Shown here: positions 1-8,099 of the stretch, one piece after another
Layout: each line of letters starts with the position of its first letter
Position numbering within the stretch: position 1 is the first letter of the stretch
DNA from: JBAYDV01 sp041672845
GTDB lineage: Bacteria > Bacteroidota > Bacteroidia > Bacteroidales > UBA932
Reading direction: 5' to 3'
Assembly: GCA_041672845.1 (NCBI GenBank)
Contig: JBAYYV010000001.1
Location: 248,001-312,000 of the forward strand
Length of the DNA stretch: 64,000 bases
Program-made: the position numbers and the translations under genes
Notes under the pieces: model-generated
The model's input: the letters and a program-made list of their open reading frames with translations, nothing else
Database searches by the model: none
Told to the model about the DNA's origin: nothing

Positions 1-3000
1 GACCAAGATTTATTATTGGCTATTTCAATGCAGGAGGACATTTATTCTAGTCCAAAACTAAAAGAAATTGCTGGTGATGAAGCTCGAATAAGTGAAAGGT
101 TTCAGAATATAATTATTCGAAGAGAAGCAGTAAAAAAAGTTATTTCGCAAAGAATAGTTCCTAAAACTAAAGAACAAAAAATTGAAATTGGCAATAAATT
201 AAAACCATTTATTGCCAAAATTGAAGATGTTGCCAATAAACAAGACGAATACATTGAATTATTTCCATTTACACCAGGTTTATTAAACTTGTTCCATGAA
301 TTACCATATTTTGAAAAAAGGGGAATTATTCAGTTTGCTCAAACAGAGTTAAAGTATGTTATTGACAAACCATTTCCATACTTTTTTACATTTGACAGAA
401 TTTATGATATTCTGGCAAACAATCCTAACAACAGAAACCTTGAAGGAATTTACGATTTAGTAAAAACCGTAAATATTGTTGTTCAAAAAATTTCGGCTAA
501 TCTCGAAGAAAAACTTTATGCCGATGCTGTCAAATTAATTAAAGGACTTGCAGTTTATTCACTTTGGAGCAAAGGTCAAAACGGAGCAACCGCAAAAGAA
601 CTTTCAGAGCAATTATTGATAATACCACAAAACAATTCCATCGAAGCGTTTATGCAGGTTTCAATAATAATTAAAAAGATAAAAAACATTACCGATGGTT
701 TCTACATTAAAGTTGTAAAAGACGAAGCCACAGGAAATGATTATTTCAAATTCGACCCTGCAATTGACGGACAAGACCCAGATGAGAGAATTGAAAATGA
801 AATTATTGCTGTTGGAGGCGATGAAGGTAAACAAGAAGCTGTTTTGTTTGAGCAGATAAAAGAGATTCTTGATAGTGAGCATTATAAAAATAGCCCGAAT
901 ATTTTTATTGATGAATCCATCTGGATGTATGTTAAATCTTTCAGAAAAGGATTGATCGTTTTCCAAAGGAAAGGACAAGAAATAATAACTGTTGATAAAG
1001 CGGATTACGTAATAAATTTTATTTCGCCATTTAGTAATAAAAAATCAGTAAAATATGTTGATAACCAACTAAATATCAAGCTAAATATTGGTAAACAAGA
1101 AAATATCGAAATCATAAAAAGAATTGTTGCCATAAAATCGTTGATTGATAAAAATATGTTGGTTTCTGCAATGAGCAAACGACTTGGCGAAACTGTAAAC
1201 GGTTATAGAAATCCGGCTGGTGTTGTTGTTCCGGGAATCAAATATCGCATTGCAATGTGGGTTCAGAATATTGCAGAAGCAGATTTGAATGGAAATAAAA
1301 TTTCAATAAAATCCACACTGGGCAAAGAATTTAATAATCTTTCGGAAATTGTATCAGAACTTAAAGAAAAGTTGTTAGATAAACTTTTCAATACAGAATT
1401 TCCTGAACATCCAAAATATGCCGAAACTTTATCCTCAAACAATATTATTTCAACTTTAACACATATTAGCCAGGAAGTTGCCAAGGGAAATTTTAGAGCA
1501 TTATCCAATAGAAGCAAAAACTTTTTAGATACCTTAAACTTGCTCAACGATAATGGTGACCCCGATGTTGGTTCAAATAAAATAACACAGTTGATTTTGA
1601 CCAGTATTTATGCTAAAAACGGTAAATTTGTTGACATTGACAAAGAGATTGTTGCTGAGTTAAACAAAATCCCATACGGACTTGAACCGGAAGTAGTTTA
1701 CTTTTTATTAATTGTTCTTACAACTTTGGGTAAAGTGTTGTTAAAAGGTCGTGGTGGTGATGAAATCGACATTTCTAATATTAAAGAGAAATTCAAAAGT
1801 ATTAGTCAATTCGAAAACATTGTTTATGTAGTAAAGAAAGATGATTTATCTTACGATTTTGCTCAAAACCTTTTGAATGCTTTAGGATTGAATGGAGCTA
1901 AGATGTTGCAGGAAAAACATCGCAACGAAGCTTTTGTTGAGTACAAAACCAAAGTGAAAGAAATTATTGACCATATTTCTTCGGTTGAATTTCTTATCAC
2001 TAAACTGGAAAGTAAATCTGCTCTTTATCTGAATATCGATAGTGCAAAACACATTTTAAACGATGTCAAAACTATTGATTGGAAAGCAATGGATATTTCA
2101 AATCATGCTAAGTTTAATAGCATAGAATATCTAAATGCAGATTTGGCGAAAATTACCAAAATGCTCGTTTCATTAGACAATCTTAAAACCACATTGCTAG
2201 AATACAATTCAACTATTCACAAAGGACTTGAATACATGAATGATGCACTTGAAATTTTGAGAGCAAATAATGAATTTGTAAACGATGGACAGGTTGAAAG
2301 TAAATTGGAACAATTTTTTTCTGACACGCTATCCCTTGTTAAAGATTTTAATAAACTCATTCAGTCAAGCGAACGCTTCCCTATTTCGGGCAAAATTAAT
2401 GCTTTCAAAAATTTGTATGTAACTGAGTTTTATTATCCTGCATTACAAAATACAATAGGTAATAAAGTAAACTGGAAAGTGTTTGAGAATTACAGAAAGC
2501 ATCCACTTTTTAATAAAGCAGAATTGCTCTCGAATGCGAATTGTAACTTAAAACAAAAGTTACAAGCTAAAATAAATTTATGGAATTCCTTATTGAACTT
2601 ACGTGCTGAAAAAGTGGATGCTGAAAGACTTTATGACATTCCTTTTGATACAACAAGTAATTTCATGAAAGTAGAACGCAACTACAAAGAAATTGCGATT
2701 GAGAGTAAAAATATTGATAAAACCATCGAAAATATTTTTAAAGAATATGCCGAAACAACAATTGCTGAAGTAAAGAAAAAAGAAGGACAATTGGAGATTG
2801 TAAAAATTGATAATGAATATAAAACTGCCATTAAAACAATAATAGAAAAATCGCAATTACCTGATAGTATTACTCCGCAACTGATTGATGCAATAAATAA
2901 ACTCTTTATTGATATTAAAATAGTTAAACTCAACAAAGAGCAAATGACCAACGAATTGTTTAAACAAGATGAATTATTGACTTTTGAGCAAATTAGAAAA

Positions 3001-3069
3001 TCGTTTTTCAATGTGTTAAACCAATTGGAAAAGCAGAAGTCTGACGAAACAAGATTTAAAATTGACTAA
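1..3069 (+). CDS. brxC: BrxC-like BREX P-loop protein (DUF6079), 5' truncated by window
   Basis: The reading frame is open from the first base, so this is the C-terminal ~1,022 residues of a larger protein. The first codons read DQDLLLAIS, and the ATP-binding P-loop expected near the N terminus lies outside the window. The protein is long, helical and lysine-rich, with no membrane segment. It resembles DUF6079-type BrxC/PglY proteins of BREX phage defence, which are large ATPases working with the methylase and PglZ. The assignment rests mainly on position: it ends 9 bp before a zinc-ribbon adenine methylase, which is followed by PglZ and a BrxA-like gene in the same direction. The TTG at 16 is not a believable start because coding sequence continues upstream. 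Confidence 0.75.
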   Translation, partial: DQDLLLAISMQEDIYSSPKLKEIAGDEARISERFQNIIIRREAVKKVISQRIVPKTKEQKIEIGNKLKPFIAKIEDVANKQDEYIELFPFTPGLLNLFHELPYFEKRGIIQFAQTELKYVIDKPFPYFFTFDRIYDILANNPNNRNLEGIYDLVKTVNIVVQKISANLEEKLYADAVKLIKGLAVYSLWSKGQNGATAKELSEQLLIIPQNNSIEAFMQVSIIIKKIKNITDGFYIKVVKDEATGNDYFKFDPAIDGQDPDERIENEIIAVGGDEGKQEAVLFEQIKEILDSEHYKNSPNIFIDESIWMYVKSFRKGLIVFQRKGQEIITVDKADYVINFISPFSNKKSVKYVDNQLNIKLNIGKQENIEIIKRIVAIKSLIDKNMLVSAMSKRLGETVNGYRNPAGVVVPGIKYRIAMWVQNIAEADLNGNKISIKSTLGKEFNNLSEIVSELKEKLLDKLFNTEFPEHPKYAETLSSNNIISTLTHISQEVAKGNFRALSNRSKNFLDTLNLLNDNGDPDVGSNKITQLILTSIYAKNGKFVDIDKEIVAELNKIPYGLEPEVVYFLLIVLTTLGKVLLKGRGGDEIDISNIKEKFKSISQFENIVYVVKKDDLSYDFAQNLLNALGLNGAKMLQEKHRNEAFVEYKTKVKEIIDHISSVEFLITKLESKSALYLNIDSAKHILNDVKTIDWKAMDISNHAKFNSIEYLNADLAKITKMLVSLDNLKTTLLEYNSTIHKGLEYMNDALEILRANNEFVNDGQVESKLEQFFSDTLSLVKDFNKLIQSSERFPISGKINAFKNLYVTEFYYPALQNTIGNKVNWKVFENYRKHPLFNKAELLSNANCNLKQKLQAKINLWNSLLNLRAEKVDAERLYDIPFDTTSNFMKVERNYKEIAIESKNIDKTIENIFKEYAETTIAEVKKKEGQLEIVKIDNEYKTAIKTIIEKSQLPDSITPQLIDAINKLFIDIKIVKLNKEQMTNELFKQDELLTFEQIRKSFFNVLNQLEKQKSDETRFKID

Positions 3070-3078
3070 GAAAATACA

Positions 3079-5514
3079 ATGGATAAAAATATAGACTACA
3101 AAAAAGACCTTGCCGAAAAACTCGAAGAACTAAAAAAAATAGAGGGTTTTCCTATTGGCACAGATGAAGATATTTTGGCACTATCCAAACCACCATATTA
3201 CACCGCTTGCCCAAATCCTTATATAAAAGATTTTATTGAAGAACACGGCAAACCTTATAATGAGGAAACGGATGATTATCATCGAGTTTCTTACGAAGGT
3301 GATATTGAAGTTGGTAAAAATAGTTCAATATATAACTCACATGCATACCATACTAAAGTACCACCAGAAGCAATAACTAATCTTATTAATTATTTTACGT
3401 CCGAAAATGATATTGTTTTAGACGGGTTTTGTGGTTCGGGAATGACAGGTGTAGCATCAACTTTGAACAAACGAAATGTTGTAATTTCTGACTTATCTCC
3501 AATTGCAACACAAATATCATATAATTACATTGCTGAAACAGATAAGCTTCAAGTTCGAAATGACTTTAACAAGATTTTGTTAGAACTTAAAGAAGAGTTT
3601 GGATATTTTTTTGAAACATATTACAATGGCAAAAAAGGAGAAATAATAAACATTGTATGGAGTGATGTGAATATTTGCAAATTTTGCAATAATGAATTTT
3701 TGCATTCTGAAGCTGAAAAGAAAGATAATTATTGCTGCCCAAATTGTAATGCAGAATTAAAAACATCAGATTATCAAAGAGTTTTTATTAAAAAATATGA
3801 TGACATATTAAATGAAGAAATAGAGATTGCAAAACAAGCCCCTATAAAAATCAATCTAAGATTAAACAAGAAAAGAATTGAAAAAAATGTTGAAGAATTT
3901 GATATCAAATTGATTAATAAAATTGACGAATTAAGTATCCCTTATAAAATTCCCATTTATAAACTTCCTAGAGGTTTTAACACTAAGCAACCCATATCTT
4001 CTCATAAATTTACGCATTTTCATCATTTTTATTGGAGAAGAAATTTGATACTAATTGCAGGTTTCTTTGAAAAAGCCAAAAAATATGAGACTAAAAACTT
4101 TTTGTTTTATATCATGACTTCGGCTATTAATAATCTTTCGAAAAGATATAGATTTAGAACAACTGGAGGCGGAGGACCTTCAGGAAATTTATATATACCA
4201 TCTTTAAGCAGAGAACTAAATTTTTTCTTTTCAATAAAAGATAAATTCAAATCTATATACTATAATAATCCAACTGGTAATTATATAGTATCAACCCAAT
4301 CATGCAGTGATTTAAAGAATATAGAAGACAATTCAATTGATTATATTTTCACAGACCCGCCTTTTGGTGCTAATATCATGTACAATGAGCTTAATTTTAT
4401 GATAGAAGTTTGGCTTAAATGTTTTACTAATTCAAATTACGATGCAATAATTAACAATGAACAATCAAAACCAATTGACTTTTACGAAAAAAAATTAACT
4501 ACATCTTTTGAAGAATATTATAGAGTTTTAAAACCAAAAAGATGGATAAATATAGAATTTAATAACTCAAAATCGATTATATGGAACATATTAAGAAAGT
4601 CAATAAATAAGTCAGGTTTTATAATTTCTCAGGTTAGTGTGCTTGACAAAAAGCAAGGAAGTTTTAAACAAGTTACTTCACCTGGTTCCGTATCAAAAGA
4701 TTTATTGATTTCTGCATTTAAACCAACAGTAAATTATAGTGATAGAAATAGCAAGGTAATTACAAAAGAAGTCGTTAATTCTTTTATTAATGACTTATTA
4801 AACCACATTAAACCAACAATTATTAGTGAACGAACATTTCAAATGCTTTACTCAAAGTATATTTCATTATGTATGACCAATAATTATTCAATCGATTTTG
4901 ACGCAAGTGCTTTTTCAAAATTTCTATTCTCAAATTTTACTGAAAAAGATGGACTTTGGTTTACACAAAATCAAGTTGATGTTTATTTGGAATTCAAAAA
5001 GAAAATGAAATTGGAAGGAATTGAAGATATTAAAACGGGCAGTTCCTTGCTTTTTGTAAACGATGAAAAATCAGCATTAGTTTGGTTGTATAATTTCTTA
5101 TCCAACGCGCAATCGTATTCTGAGATTTCAATTGCCTTTAATCAATTGCCAAGTATCGAAGATGATGAAGTGCCAGAATTAAAAGAAATATTAGAGCAAA
5201 ATTTTATTACAGAAGGAGGTAAATATCGAAGACCACATGGTGAAGCCGAACATAATTCAATAGCAGAAAAACGCCAAAAAAGCCTAAGCCGTGAATTTGA
5301 AACTTTATTAGTGGAAGCACAAACTCAAAAAGGCAAAATAAAATTAGTACGTAAAGAAGCATTGGCTTATGGTTTTGAACTTTGTTATAAAGAAAAGCGC
5401 TTTGCCGATATTTTAATTATTGCCAAAAAGTTAGACAAAAAAATATTGGAAAACAGCGGAGAACTAAACGACTTTGTTGAAGCAGCAGAAATAATGATTG
5501 AAGGAATTTCGTAA
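3079..5514 (+). CDS. pglX: BREX adenine-specific DNA methyltransferase, PglXI type
   Basis: This 811-residue enzyme should transfer methyl groups from S-adenosylmethionine to host DNA, marking self in BREX. The SAM-binding motif LDGFCGSGMTG lies near residues 114-124 and the catalytic DPPF motif near 425-428. A CxxC...CxxC zinc ribbon (CKFC, CPNC) sits near residues 199-222 between them. This is the layout of COG1743-like zinc-ribbon adenine methylases, the PglXI type of BREX-3, rather than the larger PglX of BREX-1. About 300 residues after DPPF look like a helical extension. It begins 9 bp after the BrxC-like gene and ends 3 bp before pglZ, so translation is probably coupled. Confidence 0.8.
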   Translation: MDKNIDYKKDLAEKLEELKKIEGFPIGTDEDILALSKPPYYTACPNPYIKDFIEEHGKPYNEETDDYHRVSYEGDIEVGKNSSIYNSHAYHTKVPPEAITNLINYFTSENDIVLDGFCGSGMTGVASTLNKRNVVISDLSPIATQISYNYIAETDKLQVRNDFNKILLELKEEFGYFFETYYNGKKGEIINIVWSDVNICKFCNNEFLHSEAEKKDNYCCPNCNAELKTSDYQRVFIKKYDDILNEEIEIAKQAPIKINLRLNKKRIEKNVEEFDIKLINKIDELSIPYKIPIYKLPRGFNTKQPISSHKFTHFHHFYWRRNLILIAGFFEKAKKYETKNFLFYIMTSAINNLSKRYRFRTTGGGGPSGNLYIPSLSRELNFFFSIKDKFKSIYYNNPTGNYIVSTQSCSDLKNIEDNSIDYIFTDPPFGANIMYNELNFMIEVWLKCFTNSNYDAIINNEQSKPIDFYEKKLTTSFEEYYRVLKPKRWINIEFNNSKSIIWNILRKSINKSGFIISQVSVLDKKQGSFKQVTSPGSVSKDLLISAFKPTVNYSDRNSKVITKEVVNSFINDLLNHIKPTIISERTFQMLYSKYISLCMTNNYSIDFDASAFSKFLFSNFTEKDGLWFTQNQVDVYLEFKKKMKLEGIEDIKTGSSLLFVNDEKSALVWLYNFLSNAQSYSEISIAFNQLPSIEDDEVPELKEILEQNFITEGGKYRRPHGEAEHNSIAEKRQKSLSREFETLLVEAQTQKGKIKLVRKEALAYGFELCYKEKRFADILIIAKKLDKKILENSGELNDFVEAAEIMIEGIS

Positions 5515-5517
5515 ACT

Positions 5518-6963
5518 ATGAATTGGCAGGATTTTATAGATATTAAACTAAATTACCAAAACAATTTACCTCGTTTGGTTACCGACCAAACAGGTATTTT
5601 GTATTCTCCTGTTTACTTATCTTGGCTTTCAGGTAAAAATGTTGAAGTAATATTTTCGGATAAGTTTTCGGAGATTCGACCTTTGGTAGACTACGATAAA
5701 CAAGTTTTAATTATAACCACAAAACAAGATATTCCGGCTTTCATAATCAATAAAGTGGAACACATTGTTTTTTCGTTTTCCGATTTGCCACTTAATGGCG
5801 ATATTTATTTGGCATTAAAAGGAATTGAGTCAAAACAAATAATTGAGATTTTAGATTATGTATTCACCACAAATCAACATCAGGTTTTATCGGCAAACGA
5901 TTTAGATTTTGTTTTGAAAAAAGCGAAGCAATTTGCTTCAAAAAAAGCTTTATCAATTCTTTCAGAGCAAATCAGAAAATTAATTGAACAGGAAGCCAAC
6001 GTAAACAATGTTTTGGAATTATCTAAACTTTGGGCAGATTTGGTTTTTCAATCTTTTAAAACTAACAGCACTGCATTTCAAAGTCTAATTCCGCAAATAG
6101 ATGCGTTTTCCGATGCATTTATCAACTCTAATGGGATGGAGCAAGCATTTTATGCTTCAACCAATAAAAAGCCCAAAACAGCTGATAAAATACTTTCTAA
6201 CATTAAAGCTGACAAACAAAAGAAAGTGGCGTTGATTTGCTTCGATTGTATGGGTTTTGCTGAATGGAATTTGCTGAAAGAGTTTTTCAGTAATCAGAAA
6301 TGGGATTTTCAAGACACAGCGGTTTTTACTCTTTTGCCTTCCTTAACTTCAGTTTCACGTTCGGCAATATTTCAGGGGAATACAGATGTATATAATTTAA
6401 AATATCCTGGCAGGTCAACAGAAGCAAAAGCGTTTGCAAATTATTTTAAAAATAAGCAAACAAAGTATTTCACTGAATCAGACGATATCAATTCAGATTC
6501 TTTACTTGGTTATGAATACATAAGTATTTTATACAATTTCTTTGATGATTTAAGCCACTCGGCTCAATTTGCGCCAAACACCGAAACGAAGGAATTATAT
6601 TTCAAATCGTTGCAGGCATATCTTCAAAAATCTACAGTAATCAAAGACTTTGAAAGCCTAATTGAGAACGATTTTCAAATTTACATTTGTTCTGACCACG
6701 GCTCTGTTGTGGCAAAAGGAAATGGTAAACGAATTGAAAAATATTTATCGGATGATTTTGCAAAAAGAGGGGTAATTGCAAACCAAGAAACTAAGGAGTT
6801 AATAAACGAACGGAAAATTAAAATTCCTTTTGTTGAGGATAAAATATTGGTGCTGCCTGAAGGTAGAACAATGTTTGCCAACAAAAATCAAATAGAAGTA
6901 AATCACGGTGGAATAACTATTGAAGAAATGGTTGTTCCATTTATTAAATTGACAAAAGAATGA
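5518..6963 (+). CDS. pglZ: BREX phosphatase-domain protein PglZ
   Basis: PglZ is a core BREX component with an alkaline-phosphatase-like fold. The 481-residue protein shows the PglZ-domain start VALICFDCMGFAEW near residue 237, a metal-site-like segment CSDHGSVVAKG near 391, and the C-terminal signature NHGGITIEEMVVPF near 461-474. Its length is at the short end for the family, similar to PglZ of BREX-3-like loci. It starts 3 bp after the methylase stop. Its stop overlaps the start of the next gene (ATGA), indicating one operon. In canonical BREX-3 a BrxHII helicase gene lies between the methylase and pglZ; none is present here. Confidence 0.85.
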   Translation: MNWQDFIDIKLNYQNNLPRLVTDQTGILYSPVYLSWLSGKNVEVIFSDKFSEIRPLVDYDKQVLIITTKQDIPAFIINKVEHIVFSFSDLPLNGDIYLALKGIESKQIIEILDYVFTTNQHQVLSANDLDFVLKKAKQFASKKALSILSEQIRKLIEQEANVNNVLELSKLWADLVFQSFKTNSTAFQSLIPQIDAFSDAFINSNGMEQAFYASTNKKPKTADKILSNIKADKQKKVALICFDCMGFAEWNLLKEFFSNQKWDFQDTAVFTLLPSLTSVSRSAIFQGNTDVYNLKYPGRSTEAKAFANYFKNKQTKYFTESDDINSDSLLGYEYISILYNFFDDLSHSAQFAPNTETKELYFKSLQAYLQKSTVIKDFESLIENDFQIYICSDHGSVVAKGNGKRIEKYLSDDFAKRGVIANQETKELINERKIKIPFVEDKILVLPEGRTMFANKNQIEVNHGGITIEEMVVPFIKLTKE

Positions 6964-7664
6964 TGGGATATGACAGACCGCTCAAACCAGAGTGGATATA
7001 TAAAACGTTGAAAAATATTGAAGTCGGCACAAAACCGGAAGACTTTTATGAAGCTTATAACGAAATTGCTGTTGAGCTAACCGGAAAAGATGGAAGAAGA
7101 AAAACAAGAACTGTTTTGTTTCGCACTTTTATTTATAGTTTTCAGGAAAGCAAAACCAAAATTGAAAATAACCTGATAATTGAATTAAGCAAAAAGCATG
7201 ATTTTGAATATATGAAGCCAATTTATATGGCAATGTTTATTCTCGATTATGAGATTTTGAAATATTTCACTCAGATGTTTTACAAAATATTTGATGAATC
7301 ACAAGAAGTTAGTTCAGTTGCTTTGACTAAAAAAATGACTGAAACTTATGGAGATACAGAGATTGTAAAACGTTCAACGAGAGCCTTTTTAAAGACACTT
7401 TCAGACTTTGGATTATTAGAACCAAAATCAAAAAATAATTACGAGCAGATAAATAAAACGACTTTATCATCAGAACAAATCGCTGACATTTTGGAATTGT
7501 ACGCAGTCGTAAATAATACAAAACAGATAAATATTAGAAGCTTAGACAAAACAATATTTGCGTATTACAATATTCCTGACTTGACAGAAATGGCAAATAA
7601 ATATCACACGGACAAATGGGAATATATAAGAAGCGTTGACAGAGAATTATTAATGATGAAATAG
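6960..7664 (+). CDS. BrxA-like BREX accessory protein
   Basis: A 234-residue soluble helical protein whose ATG overlaps the pglZ stop by four bases. The end of a BREX-3 operon is where brxA (DUF1819, a small DNA-binding protein) is expected. Size and fold type fit: a basic N-terminal half is followed by a winged-helix-like segment (residues ~125-160) ending in SDFGLLEP. I do not recognise diagnostic BrxA residues by eye, so the family call is inferred from position. It is the last BREX gene: 6 bp after its stop begins the first of several large imperfect palindromes. Confidence 0.5.
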   Translation: MMGYDRPLKPEWIYKTLKNIEVGTKPEDFYEAYNEIAVELTGKDGRRKTRTVLFRTFIYSFQESKTKIENNLIIELSKKHDFEYMKPIYMAMFILDYEILKYFTQMFYKIFDESQEVSSVALTKKMTETYGDTEIVKRSTRAFLKTLSDFGLLEPKSKNNYEQINKTTLSSEQIADILELYAVVNNTKQINIRSLDKTIFAYYNIPDLTEMANKYHTDKWEYIRSVDRELLMMK

Positions 7665-7669
7665 CCAAC

Positions 7670-7745
7670 GCTTCGTAGTCAAGCACATTGGCTGGTCGCT
7701 CAAAAAAGCCAACACACGACCAAAACCAGCCAAAGAGCTTGCCTA
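7670..7745 (+). repeat. Imperfect palindrome 1 after the BREX operon
   Basis: Begins just after the stop of the BrxA-like gene with CCAACGC. The arms aagcacattggctggtcg (7681-7698) and a degenerate complement at 7717-7740 (containing cgacc and accagccaa) could fold into a long stem. It is the first of three large palindromes before the RloC-like gene. It resembles an attC-like structure, but no right-hand GTT core is obvious, so it may be decayed. Confidence 0.4.
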
Positions 7746-7819
7746 CCCAAACGCACAGACAGACAGAAAAAGTGTAGCAAATTGAAAGAGAAAATGACTG
7801 AAATGAATGAACACCAGGC

Positions 7820-7949
7820 GGTAACACGCGGTATAGTTAATTGCCGGTTCAGTGCTTATTTGAGCGTTATAGTCCGATCAAAAGTAGTTATGATTTGCCA
7901 GGAAGTACTTCGAAATCGGCAACTAACCATACCGCCACCCGTTATCTGC
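7820..7949 (+). repeat. attC-like imperfect palindrome 2
   Basis: A 19-nt arm at 7828-7846 (gcggtatagttaattgccg) pairs with 7917-7935 with only two mismatches, around a ~70-nt centre. Outside the arms lie GGTAAC on the left and GTTATCTGC (7941-7949) on the right. This matches the R''-L''...L'-R' plan of integron recombination sites. The 9-mer GTTATCTGC is complemented by GCAGATAAC at 7965-7973, where the next palindrome starts. The core does not strictly fit GTTRRRY, so attC identity is inferred from architecture. Confidence 0.5.
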
Positions 7950-7964
7950 AATCCCTTTGGGCTT

Positions 7965-8076
7965 GCAGATAACGTGGTTCGGGTTAGTGCCATTAGTCTG
8001 CCCTTCGGGACAGACTGATAACAAAGGGTTAATGTAATTCGCTTTGCGAACTACACCAACCCGAACCACGTTATGC
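7965..8076 (+). repeat. attC-like imperfect palindrome 3, preceding the RloC-like gene
   Basis: The left arm 7969-7989 and right arm 8054-8074 pair over 21 nt with one mismatch (ataacgtggttcgggttagtg). The centre contains two smaller hairpins, agtctgccc/gggacagact near 7995-8016 and gtaattcgc/gcgaactac at 8034-8054. The left end is GCAGATAAC and the right end is GTTATGC (8070-8076). The RloC-like coding sequence begins 24 bp further on, and its stop overlaps the complementary GCATAAC. Positions 7970-8054 recur as a similar direct repeat at 15066-15150. Confidence 0.55.
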
Positions 8077-8099
8077 TTTATTAGAAAAACAATCGAAAA

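Noticed and set aside
7782..8018. 78-codon ORF between the BREX and RloC-like genes
   Set aside because: It lies entirely within long imperfect palindromes, whose pairing constraints explain the open frame.
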